Assembly: GCA_013822275.1 (NCBI GenBank)
Contig: PNKC01000023.1
Span: 1 to 43,860, forward strand
Source of the DNA: Anaerolinea sp.
GTDB lineage: Bacteria > Chloroflexota > Dehalococcoidia > Tepidiformales > Tepidiformaceae
DNA length: 43,860 nucleotides
Direction: 5' to 3'
Below are positions 24,400 to 31,314 of the stretch, piece by piece. Under the pieces are notes generated by a model. That model saw only the letters and a program-made list of their open reading frames with translations, had not been told where the DNA came from and searched no databases. The stretch's first letter is position 1. Each line of letters begins with the position of its first letter. The translations under genes were made by a program, and so were the position numbers.

Positions 24400-26076
24400 T
24401 CAGTGCCGATTGCGGCGCCGACGGAAGAGGAGCGACCTCGCGGCCAGGCCGATGATGGCGATCGTGCCGCCAGCAAACCACAGCGGCGCGATGACGCCCC
24501 AGCCGGGCGGATCCTCGGCCGCGCCGATGATTGCGACGCCGACCATGAGGGAACTCGCTACGATAGCAGTCCCAAGCCGGGCGACCATACCACCGACGCG
24601 ATCAAGGTACTCGTCGAGGTCGCGGTGACGGAGCGCGATTTCGAGTTCGCCGCGGTCAAGTCGTGAGGCGATCCGGCCGACCTGCCCGGGGAGCGACATC
24701 GCCGCTATGGCGGATTGCCGGGCGGCGCCGGTCAGCTGGTGTCGCAACGCGCCCGCAGACGACCGTCTGGAACGAGCCCGTTTGGCGAACGGCTCCGCCA
24801 CGAGGGCGAAATTGAAGTCCGGGTCGAGCCGGCGCCAAAGGGACTCGCTCATGGCGGTCGTTTTCAACATCAGCGCAAGCCCCGTCGGAAGCTGCAGGTG
24901 GTTGCGCCGAAAGGTGCTCAGGAGGTCGCTGAGAAACCTGGAAAAATCCACCTGGCTCAGCGTCAGTCCGTAGTAGCTGTCGAGGAGGTGTTGAAGGTCG
25001 CGGCGGACCGTCTCCCGGCTGGCCGCCGTCCGCAGCACGCCAAGCGTCTCAAGGGCGTAGACCGCGGCGGTGGCGTCCTGGCGGACGCACGCGTCGAGGA
25101 GCTGCATGAGCTGGAACTTCAGCTGGTCGTCGAGATAGCCCACCATCCCGAAGTCGAGGATCGCGAGCCGCCCATCCGGCGTGACAAGGAAGTTGCCCGG
25201 GTGGGGGTCTGCATGAAAGAAACCGGCTTCGAAGACCTGCGTGAGCAAACCTTCCGCGCCCGCCTTCGCGAGGGCCCTGGGATTCGCGCCTGGCGGCAGC
25301 TCAAGCGAGCCTGCCAGTCGCACGCCCTCCATGCGTTCCATCACAAGGACGTTCTCCGTTGTCAGTTGCCAACGGATTGCGGGCACGACGAGCGCAGGGT
25401 TGCTGGCAAGGATTACCCGCAGCCGATCGGCGTTGCGGCCCTCGCGGATGTAATCAAGCTCGCAGCGGAGTGTCCAGGCGAAGTCATCAACGAGCGCTTC
25501 CAGGTCGTAGGAGGAGGCGAGCTGGCCACCGCTGGCCCGCCGGGCGAGGTCGCCGAGGATAGCGAGGTCCTGGAAGACTGTGGCGGCGACGCCGGGCTTC
25601 TGGACCTTAACGACGACGCGAGTCCCATCCAGCAGGACGGCGCCATGGACCTGGCCGATAGAAGCGGCGGCCAGGGGCTCGTGCTCGAACTCCAGGAAGA
25701 GGTCGGCGACGTCCCCGCCCAGCTCTCGCTCGATGATTGCGATGATCGCATCCGCCGGTACCGCTGGGACGCGGTCTCGCAGTTTTTCGAACTCGGCGAT
25801 GTAGTCTGGGGCCACGAAGTCAGGGCGGGTACTCAGGATCTGGCCCAACTTGATGGCCGTAGTACCCAGTTCTTCCATTGCCAGGCGTATGTGCTCCGCG
25901 GTCGTGTAGCGAGAGTCTCGGCGCGCATGACCCATGAGGCCCCACTGGAACGGCACGAGACGGCCCCAACCGGCCTCGTTGACGAACGCCCCGAGTCCGT
26001 GCCGCGAGAGCGCGGACAGGATCTCGCGGTATCGCCGCCGCCGGGGGTTGGCACGGAGGCCAATCACGGCCGCCAT
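24400..26076 (-). CDS. UbiB/AarF/ABC1-family atypical kinase
   Basis: A 558-residue protein kinase-like ATPase of the family that supports quinone (ubiquinone/menaquinone) synthesis or lipid homeostasis. Motifs: LGTTAIKLGQILSTRPDF (KxGQ loop), ASIGQVHGAVLLDG with VVVKVQKPG (alanine-rich nucleotide loop and lysine), FFHADPHPGNFLV and ILDFGMVG. The C-terminus has two membrane helices (about 510-555). ATG 26076 is preferred to a TTG 69 bases earlier. It lies 93 bases after the His-rich peptide gene and shares its operator, linking quinone supply to the regulon. Confidence 0.92.
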   Translation of the reverse strand: MAAVIGLRANPRRRRYREILSALSRHGLGAFVNEAGWGRLVPFQWGLMGHARRDSRYTTAEHIRLAMEELGTTAIKLGQILSTRPDFVAPDYIAEFEKLRDRVPAVPADAIIAIIERELGGDVADLFLEFEHEPLAAASIGQVHGAVLLDGTRVVVKVQKPGVAATVFQDLAILGDLARRASGGQLASSYDLEALVDDFAWTLRCELDYIREGRNADRLRVILASNPALVVPAIRWQLTTENVLVMERMEGVRLAGSLELPPGANPRALAKAGAEGLLTQVFEAGFFHADPHPGNFLVTPDGRLAILDFGMVGYLDDQLKFQLMQLLDACVRQDATAAVYALETLGVLRTAASRETVRRDLQHLLDSYYGLTLSQVDFSRFLSDLLSTFRRNHLQLPTGLALMLKTTAMSESLWRRLDPDFNFALVAEPFAKRARSRRSSAGALRHQLTGAARQSAIAAMSLPGQVGRIASRLDRGELEIALRHRDLDEYLDRVGGMVARLGTAIVASSLMVGVAIIGAAEDPPGWGVIAPLWFAGGTIAIIGLAARSLLFRRRRNRH

Positions 26077-26169
26077 CCCCTCAGGCGCGCACCAGGGACG
26101 CGACGCCGCCGTTTGCGGCTGCCACTCATCGGGAGCGACTCCCAACGATCGTCACCGGGCATGCCTCGA

Positions 26170-26388
26170 TCAGTGATGACCACCGTGGCCCATCCGCTGG
26201 TGGGCGAAGAGCATGGCAGCGAAGCCCACCGCACCGATGGTCAGGCCGATCGGCCAGCCAACGACGGGGATGAGCAGGAACAAGAGGACAACCGCCATGC
26301 AGCACGCCATCATCATGACCATCATTGCGAGTCCGCCGCTGTCCCGCTGTTGGTTCCGTCCGCTGCTGGGTTCTTGATGTCCGGTCAC
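26170..26388 (-). CDS. Small Met/Cys/His-rich membrane peptide
   Basis: A 72-residue protein with two helices. The first contains LAMMVMMMACCMAVVLL and the C-terminus ends AHQRMGHGGHH. Clustered Met, Cys and His residues suggest copper binding. GTG 26388 is selected because a GAGG lies seven bases upstream inside the operator; longer frames antisense to the promoter are rejected. It is the first gene of the UbiB unit. Confidence 0.75.
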   Translation of the reverse strand: MTGHQEPSSGRNQQRDSGGLAMMVMMMACCMAVVLLFLLIPVVGWPIGLTIGAVGFAAMLFAHQRMGHGGHH

Positions 26389-26390
26389 TG

Positions 26391-26420
26391 TACTACCTCG
26401 TGTCGTAGTTAGTCGTAGTA
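26391..26420. promoter_or_regulatory. Double BlaI-type operator abutting a start codon
   Basis: TACTAC-CTCGT-GTCGTA at 26391-26407, followed by GTCGTAGTA at 26412-26420. The first copy ends three bases from the GTG of the 72-residue peptide and contains its ribosome site. The interval 26421-26645 to the right shows no supported gene. Confidence 0.75.
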
Positions 26421-26645
26421 TCGGCCTCCGGCGCGGGAAACCATAGGGGCCAAACAGGCACGTGTTCCTTGACCGACCGGTCGCGTTCTCGGCGGCCGCG
26501 TTTCTGTGTAGGCGATTCACTGAGATAAGTCTCCATATCTGCCTGGACCTCTGCCCGAGAGCCTCAACCCGGCCGGGCACGCAGGGAAGCCTTCACGGTG
26601 GTGTGCAACGGACCGAACCGGCTCTTTACGTGCTGGGCCAAGGTC

Positions 26646-26729
26646 GGGCCTTTGGGGTATCACATCGCGGGCGGATGGCCCTAAGCGCGGGCGTCGCCAG
26701 ACGGGATGCTTCTACGACGAGCATAGTAG
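26646..26729 (+). repeat. 84-base promoter-proximal repeat, copy 1
   Basis: This 84-base block is about 83 percent identical to 28706-28789. Both run from GG(G/C)CC through ATGGCCCT-R-AGCGC and CGGGATGCTT into the operator. A hairpin GC(A/G)TC-G-CC-loop-GG-GATGC is kept in both with an A/G change that preserves pairing. The operator forms its right end and the thioredoxin gene follows. Confidence 0.7.
26713..26728. promoter_or_regulatory. BlaI-type operator, thioredoxin-ccdA unit
   Basis: TACGAC-GAGC-ATAGTA; on the other strand TACTAT-GCTC-GTCGTA. One mismatch from consensus, followed by a further half-site TTCGTAG. It lies 35 bases upstream of ATG 26763. Confidence 0.65.
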
Positions 26730-26762
26730 TTCGTAGACCACATGAGATCAGAGGAGTGAACG

Positions 26763-27047
26763 ATGGCCGAGACGACCGAGGTGTGGGTGGTTACCGGCTT
26801 CGGCTGCAAACCGTGTGACCACGTGAAGGAGCGTCTTCACCGGCTTGAAGCGGAGTTTCCCGAGCTGCGCGTCACGGAGCTCGACGTGGGCAGCGACCAG
26901 GGAACAGCCATCGCCCTGCGGTATAAGCTGGTTGGGTTGCCGGGAATCCTGATCAACGGGCGAATGGCGCTGGTCGGCGACGTCTCTGAGCCGTTGCTGC
27001 GGGAGCGGCTGGAACAAGCGCGCAAGGCTCGGGTGCCGCAAACCTGA
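26763..27047 (+). CDS. Thioredoxin-fold protein (CKPC)
   Basis: A 94-residue cytoplasmic-looking thioredoxin/glutaredoxin fold with the redox motif GFGCKPCDHV (Cys15, Cys18), the cis-proline region VGLPGILING and no signal peptide. ATG 26763 has GAGGAG. Its stop overlaps the ccdA start by one base. It probably exchanges electrons with the CcdA membrane protein. Confidence 0.93.
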   Translation: MAETTEVWVVTGFGCKPCDHVKERLHRLEAEFPELRVTELDVGSDQGTAIALRYKLVGLPGILINGRMALVGDVSEPLLRERLEQARKARVPQT

Positions 27048-27919
27048 TGGACCTTTTCTTCGGCACGTCGGTAATCGCAGCTTTCCTGGGCGGCGTCATC
27101 GCCCTGGCCGCACCCTGTTGCGTGACCTTCTTGCTGCCCGCCTACCTGGCCAGCGCCTTCCGCGCACGCTACGCGCTGCTGGCGATGACGCTCGTCTTCG
27201 CGGCTGGCGTAGCAGTCGTGCTCCTGCCGATCACCATCGGGGTGGCCGCCCTTTCGCGTGTGATCTCCCAGTACCACTCGGAGGTATTTCTCCTCGGCGG
27301 GCTGCTCCTTGTCCTCCTCGGTGTATGGTCCCTCGCTGGCAGGAACTTTGCCATGCCGATCCACCGCAGCACGCTCGGGGACCGTCCAACGGTTATGTCC
27401 GTTTTTTCGCTCGGCGTGTTCTCTGGCGCCGCGAGTTCCTGCTGCGCACCGGTCCTCGCCGGTGTCCTCACGCTCTCGGCGATGTCGTCGTCGCTGGTTC
27501 AGGCGACGGGCCTGGGGCTGGCTTACGTGGCGGGAATGGTGACACCGCTGGTAGTCATCGCCCTCCTGTGGGAGAAGTTCAACCTCTCGAACAACGTGAT
27601 CGTCCGGGGACGGCCCGTGTCGCTCGGATTCGGAGACCTGCGGTGGCGGATCCATTCGACAAACCTGCTCGCTGGCGTCCTCTTCCTCGCCGTCGGCGTC
27701 TTCGTCATCGCCAGCACGTTCGCGGGAGGTCTGGAGCCGTCCCAGACGCAGACGCAACTCAGCGAGTACTTGCGCTCCGCGGCGCAGAAGATCGTCGATG
27801 CGACGAGTGGCGGGCCGGACGTAGTCTTCAGCATCGTCCTGGCCGGGCTCGTCCTCTACCTCATCGCCCGGGCGTTCGGCTGGAGACTGGACCGGATGCG
27901 CCGTTTCCTCCATCGCTGA
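27047..27919 (+). CDS. CcdA/DsbD-type thiol-disulfide transmembrane protein
   Basis: A 290-residue membrane protein with about seven helices. The two redox cysteines sit in the family positions: IALAAPCCVTFLLP in the first helix and GAASSCCAPVLAG in the fourth. Each is doubled (Cys-Cys), which is unusual. It moves reducing equivalents from cytoplasmic thioredoxin to extracytoplasmic thiols, here likely the anchored redoxin encoded next and the PCYCGC protein. It is fused by a TGATG junction to the thioredoxin gene. Confidence 0.92.
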   Translation: MDLFFGTSVIAAFLGGVIALAAPCCVTFLLPAYLASAFRARYALLAMTLVFAAGVAVVLLPITIGVAALSRVISQYHSEVFLLGGLLLVLLGVWSLAGRNFAMPIHRSTLGDRPTVMSVFSLGVFSGAASSCCAPVLAGVLTLSAMSSSLVQATGLGLAYVAGMVTPLVVIALLWEKFNLSNNVIVRGRPVSLGFGDLRWRIHSTNLLAGVLFLAVGVFVIASTFAGGLEPSQTQTQLSEYLRSAAQKIVDATSGGPDVVFSIVLAGLVLYLIARAFGWRLDRMRRFLHR

Positions 27920-27982
27920 CCTGTCAGCTCCGCGTAAGAGCAACGGGAAGCGAGCGATTCCGAACCTGCAGGAGGCACGACC

Positions 27983-28672
27983 ATGAATAAGACAACCCTG
28001 AACAGCTCGCCTGAAGCGCCGACACCGCCCAAACCGATCGGGCGCCGCGCTGCCGCAGTCCGGGAGCGGGAAAGGCAGCGGGCGCGTCAGCGCATGATTC
28101 GGCTCGCCTCGCGGGGCCTGCTCGTCGTTGGCGTCGCCGCTCTCGCGGCGGTCCTGATCCTCGCCTACCGCGCTGCTGGACCGCAAAAGGCGTCATCGTC
28201 ACCGGATATGATCACGAAGCCTGCGCCCGACTTCACGCTCAAGACCACCGACGGACGCGACGTCAGCCTGAGCGACTTCCTGGGCAAGAAGAACGTCCTC
28301 CTCTTCTTCAACGAAGGCTACGGCTGCGACCCGTGCTGGCAGCAGACGGCGCAGTTGCAGAAAGATCAGCAAACCTTCGCCGAGATGGGGGTCGAAGTCT
28401 ACGCGGTCATGGTCGACCAGCCTTCACTGATCAAGAGCGAGATGACACGCTGGGGGCTGAAGACAATACCGATCCTCGTGGACCAGACGACGAACGTTTC
28501 CAAGTCGTACGACGCGTTGGGCGGAATGCACGCCAACAAGCCGGACCACAAGTTCGTCCTCATCAGCCGCGAGGGCACGATCCTCTGGGCTGCCGACTAT
28601 CCCACGATGCGGGTCGATGGCGATGCCGTCGTAAAGCAGGTGCGGACACTTGTTACCTCTCTCCAGGATTGA
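27983..28672 (+). CDS. Membrane-anchored thioredoxin/AhpC-type redoxin
   Basis: A 229-residue protein. A basic N-terminus is followed by a helix (about 44-62) and an exported redoxin domain (about 78-226) with APDFTLKTTDGRDVSL and the active site YGCDPCWQQ (Cys115, Cys118). It resembles ResA/TlpA and peroxiredoxin-like proteins that reduce cytochrome or copper-site cysteines. It lies 63 bases after ccdA with a GGAGG site, in the same unit, which ends at the strong stem-loop at 28682. Confidence 0.92.
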   Translation: MNKTTLNSSPEAPTPPKPIGRRAAAVRERERQRARQRMIRLASRGLLVVGVAALAAVLILAYRAAGPQKASSSPDMITKPAPDFTLKTTDGRDVSLSDFLGKKNVLLFFNEGYGCDPCWQQTAQLQKDQQTFAEMGVEVYAVMVDQPSLIKSEMTRWGLKTIPILVDQTTNVSKSYDALGGMHANKPDHKFVLISREGTILWAADYPTMRVDGDAVVKQVRTLVTSLQD

Positions 28673-28681
28673 GGCATCCTG

Positions 28682-28713
28682 AAGGGGCCGTGCCGTGCCA
28701 AGCACGGCCCCTT
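28682..28713 (+). terminator. Strong stem-loop after the redoxin gene
   Basis: AAGGGGCCGTGC pairs with GCACGGCCCCTT (12 perfect base pairs, eight-base loop), ten bases after the redoxin stop. Only two T residues follow, so it may act as a terminator or a 3'-protecting hairpin. Its right arm overlaps the second 84-base repeat. Confidence 0.65.
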
Positions 28714-28789
28714 GGGCTACCACATCAAGGACCGATGGCCCTGAGCGCCGGCATCGCCAGGCGGGATGCTTTACGACGATGCATAGTAG
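28706..28789 (+). repeat. 84-base promoter-proximal repeat, copy 2
   Basis: Second copy of the block at 26646-26729, with about a dozen substitutions and two compensating one-base indels. Many changes fall three bases apart, as in coding DNA, yet the hairpin pairing is also conserved. It ends in the operator at 28772 and precedes the PCYCGC gene. Confidence 0.7.
28772..28788. promoter_or_regulatory. BlaI-type operator, PCYCGC/DUF1573 unit
   Basis: TACGAC-GATGC-ATAGTA; on the other strand TACTAT-GCATC-GTCGTA. One mismatch from consensus. It lies 97 bases upstream of ATG 28886. Confidence 0.65.
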
Positions 28790-28885
28790 CCCAGTCACCA
28801 GATCAGATCGGGCCGGGAACGCGTCCGCTGCCGCTCACGCCGCCGCGGCGGGCGCCGGCATGTTCCTGGTTGACGGAAGAGGGCC

Positions 28886-29323
28886 ATGGTGACGAGACGG
28901 AAGTGGCTGTCCGTAGCGGTTGCCATGGCGGCTGTCGCCGTGGCGGCCGCCGCCATACTTGAATTCGCGCCGCGGACGAGTTCCGAAGCGCGAACCAGGA
29001 GGGACCTCGAGAACGTCCTCGACCTTTCCTCCCAGCCGCCCGAGATGGTCGCCGCCTATCGCTACATTGAAGGGCATCGTTCGCTGGCCCGGCAGATACC
29101 GTGCTACTGCGGGTGCGGGAAAGCGATTGGCCACCAGAACCTGTTCGACTGCTTTGTTATTAGCACGGGCGTGTACAGCGATCACGCCTCAGGCTGCATG
29201 GTTTGCGGAGACGAAGCCAGCGATATCCAACGCCTGGCCAGCGAGGGCCTGAGCGCGCGCGAAATCCGGACGTGGATCGACGGGGAGTACGCGCGCTACG
29301 GGGCGCCCACGGACACGCCATAG
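28886..29323 (+). CDS. PCYCGC-motif exported protein
   Basis: A 145-residue protein with an N-terminal membrane or signal segment (7-25) and the family motif IPCYCGCGKAIGH (Cys73, Cys75, Cys77), then FDCF (Cys89) and SGCMVCGDE (Cys104, Cys107). This family of unknown function is found next to copper and sporulation/envelope genes. The six cysteines could bind copper or act in thiol exchange with the redoxin encoded upstream. ATG 28886 follows GGAAGAGGG. Confidence 0.88.
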   Translation: MVTRRKWLSVAVAMAAVAVAAAAILEFAPRTSSEARTRRDLENVLDLSSQPPEMVAAYRYIEGHRSLARQIPCYCGCGKAIGHQNLFDCFVISTGVYSDHASGCMVCGDEASDIQRLASEGLSAREIRTWIDGEYARYGAPTDTP

Positions 29324-29334
29324 TGAGGGGTTAC

Positions 29335-29894
29335 ATGAAACCTTCGAAGTACGGCAAAAGAGGGTCCCTGGCCGCTCGTCCCCGACCCCGTAGGATCAGG
29401 TTTCTGGTCGTGGCCCTTGCAGGCGCCGCTGTCCCTCGTGGCGGTTGGCTTCGCGGTCCAGTTCTTGAGTTGGACGTCGGGCGGGATCGCAGCCGGCCCG
29501 GCGGTGGCCGCCGACATCTTCACACCGGACGGATCCGCGGTCTCGCGGGAGCCGGTCGTGACGGCTGGCGTCGTAGACGAGCCAGCCGTGAATCGTGGCC
29601 GCCAGCCCCTGAATACCGCCGTGGAGAAGACGTTCGAACTGCGCAACACGGGGAGCACGCCCGCCACCTTCGGCTGCGCGAACATCGAGGTGTCGAAGGT
29701 TGTTGCCCAGAAGACCCGATCCGGAACTCGAACGGAATCGAATTGGGGAAGGAAGAGCCGCGCACTTTTCGCTGCCCATGGGCATGCACAAAGGCATGGG
29801 CGGCCCGGGCCTCCTCCACCTCACGGCGCCGGTGCGGAACAACAACGGCGAGACCGGTAACGTGGAAGTCTACGCGAAGGCTGACTCCGGGTAG
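29335..29894 (+). pseudogene. Frameshifted DUF1573-like anchored protein
   Basis: Paralogue of the next gene, broken by three frame changes. It starts at ATG 29335 with a basic segment and membrane helix, shifts near 29430 to the frame with TAGVVDEPAVNRGRQPLNTA, loses a base near 29693 (entering EGCCPEDP), and loses one in the T-run at 29766-29769 before SLPMGMHKGMGGPGLL. It ends at TAG 29894. Each shift restores clear homology, so either the gene is decaying or the assembly has indel errors. The active motif reads Gly-Cys-Cys-Pro, the comparison point for the UGA in the next gene. Confidence 0.75.
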
Positions 29895-29926
29895 GGCGGG
29901 CGAGCCCAGGCCGTGAGGAGGGACTG

Positions 29927-30493
29927 ATGAGTCCAGAGGTGGGGACCCGGCGATCGACAAAAGCGGCGGTACTCGTCCTTTCCGCTGTTGCGGCCGTTGT
30001 TGCGGCCGTTGCCACGGTGAGTCTTTTCGTGTGGAAGTCCGGTCCGGACCAGCCCGGCACGGCTGGAGCGCCTGACCGCGAGGCTACCACCGCCACGGCG
30101 CCGGCGAAGACATCAAGCGTCACGGCGATTGCACTGCCGGACGGGCCTGTGCAGGTTCTGGGGGTGGAAGTCCTTCAGCCGGTGGCCGACGCGGGCGTGG
30201 TCCCCTTGAATACCGCCGTCCAACGGGAGTGGCAGTTGCGCAACACGGGGACGACGCCGATTACATTGGGCCGGACGAGCATCGAGGTCCTCGAGGGTTG
30301 CTGACCGACCATGCCGGTCGTGGGTGCCACGACCATCGCGCCAGGGCAGGAAGTACCGGTTGTCCTCTCTCTTCCCATGGGGATGCACGCCGGGATGGAT
30401 GGCCCGCATGTCTTCCGGATAAGCGTGCCGGTGCGGAACGGCGCCGGGGAAAGCGCCGTGGTGCGGTTGTATTTCAAGGCATTGTTCAAGTAA
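29927..30493 (+). CDS. DUF1573-like anchored protein with in-frame UGA (candidate selenoprotein)
   Basis: Read through the TGA at 30302-30304 this is a 188-codon product: N-terminal helix (about 15-35), then the DUF1573-type beta domain with VPLNTAVQREWQLRNTGTTP, EVLEGC, the UGA as codon 126, PTMPVVGATTIAPG and VVLSLPMGMHAGMDGP. The UGA falls exactly where the neighbouring paralogue has the second Cys of Gly-Cys-Cys-Pro (TGC to TGA). A perfect hairpin starts 11 bases downstream. The frame stays open and homologous for 62 more codons to TAA. A nonsense mutation is the main alternative. ATG 29927 has GAGGAGGG. Confidence 0.7.
30316..30334 (+). promoter_or_regulatory. SECIS-like hairpin downstream of an in-frame UGA
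   Basis: GGTCGTGG-GTG-CCACGACC forms a perfect eight-base-pair stem (or seven pairs with a GGTGC loop). It begins exactly 11 bases after the UGA, the spacing known for the minimal E. coli fdhF SECIS, whose apical loop also contains GGU. The bulged U of fdhF is not present. It lies inside the coding sequence, as bacterial SECIS elements do. Confidence 0.5.
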
Positions 30494-30558
30494 GACTCAC
30501 GATCCAGTGAGCGACCGTCGTTCGGCCACAAAGCGACGCGACTCCCCACTCGATGGGG

Positions 30559-31182
30559 TCACTTACGGGCTTCGATGAGCTTCACGATGCCCCTCAGGTG
30601 GCTCGATACCGAAACCTCCTCGAACCCCGCGGTGCGCACGTTGTCCACTGTATGCCGGTTGATGTTGGCACCTGCCACGCGGACGACCACGGGGTTGAGG
30701 ATGTCCATGAGCTTGCCCAGCAGCGGGTTTTGGCTGCGGACATGCTCCATAAGAAGCAGGACTCCGCCGGGCTTAAGCACGCGGCGGGCCTCCTGGAGGC
30801 CGGCAACCGGGTCTGGCACGGAACAGAAGACAAACGTGGCCACCACGGAGTCGAAGCGACCGTCGGCAAAGTCCAGGTGCTCGGCGTCCATTCGGTCAAG
30901 GTCCACATCGAGGCCCAGTTTCGCGGCCCGCGCGCCGGCCCTCGCGAGCATGTTCTCGGCAATGTCGATCGCCGTTATGTGCGCACCGGCCGGATAGAAC
31001 GGCATATTCGCGCCGGTGCCCACTCCCACCTCGAGGACCTCGCCGCCCGGGACACGGCTCCAGAGTTCGCGGCGCCACCTGCCCGCCACCCGCTCCATCA
31101 TCTTTTGCTCGGTATCGTAGAACCGTGCGCTCCGGTTGTAGCGTCGGCGGACGGTCTCGCTGGCAGTTGCAGGGGTGTTCAT
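30559..31182 (-). CDS. UbiE-like class I methyltransferase
   Basis: A 207-residue SAM methyltransferase: VLEVGVGTGANMPFYPAGAH (motif I), AIDIAENML, DAEHLDFADGRFDSVVATFV and LKPGGVLLLMEHV. The N-terminal RRRYNRSARFYD is typical of UbiE/COQ5-like and phosphatidylethanolamine methyltransferase-like enzymes. The substrate is a quinone or a lipid; not resolvable here. It lies downstream of lgt (132-base gap) and likely in the unit controlled by the operator at 32705. Confidence 0.88.
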   Translation of the reverse strand: MNTPATASETVRRRYNRSARFYDTEQKMMERVAGRWRRELWSRVPGGEVLEVGVGTGANMPFYPAGAHITAIDIAENMLARAGARAAKLGLDVDLDRMDAEHLDFADGRFDSVVATFVFCSVPDPVAGLQEARRVLKPGGVLLLMEHVRSQNPLLGKLMDILNPVVVRVAGANINRHTVDNVRTAGFEEVSVSSHLRGIVKLIEARK

Positions 31183-31314
31183 TTTGCTCTCTCCTGGTCT
31201 GGCGCCGCGTAGCGCACCTGTAGATCGGCGCGAAATTCGATGGCTCGATCGGGCCGCGAGCGGGCGCGTCGGCGTGTGAGCGTGGGTAGGAAGGAGGCAT
31301 CCGGCGACATTGGC

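Noticed and set aside
26462-26818. Open frame containing Met-Ala-Leu-Ser-Ala-Gly upstream of thioredoxin
   Set aside because: It runs out of phase through the operator and into the thioredoxin gene; kept only as part of the repeat discussion, not as a gene.
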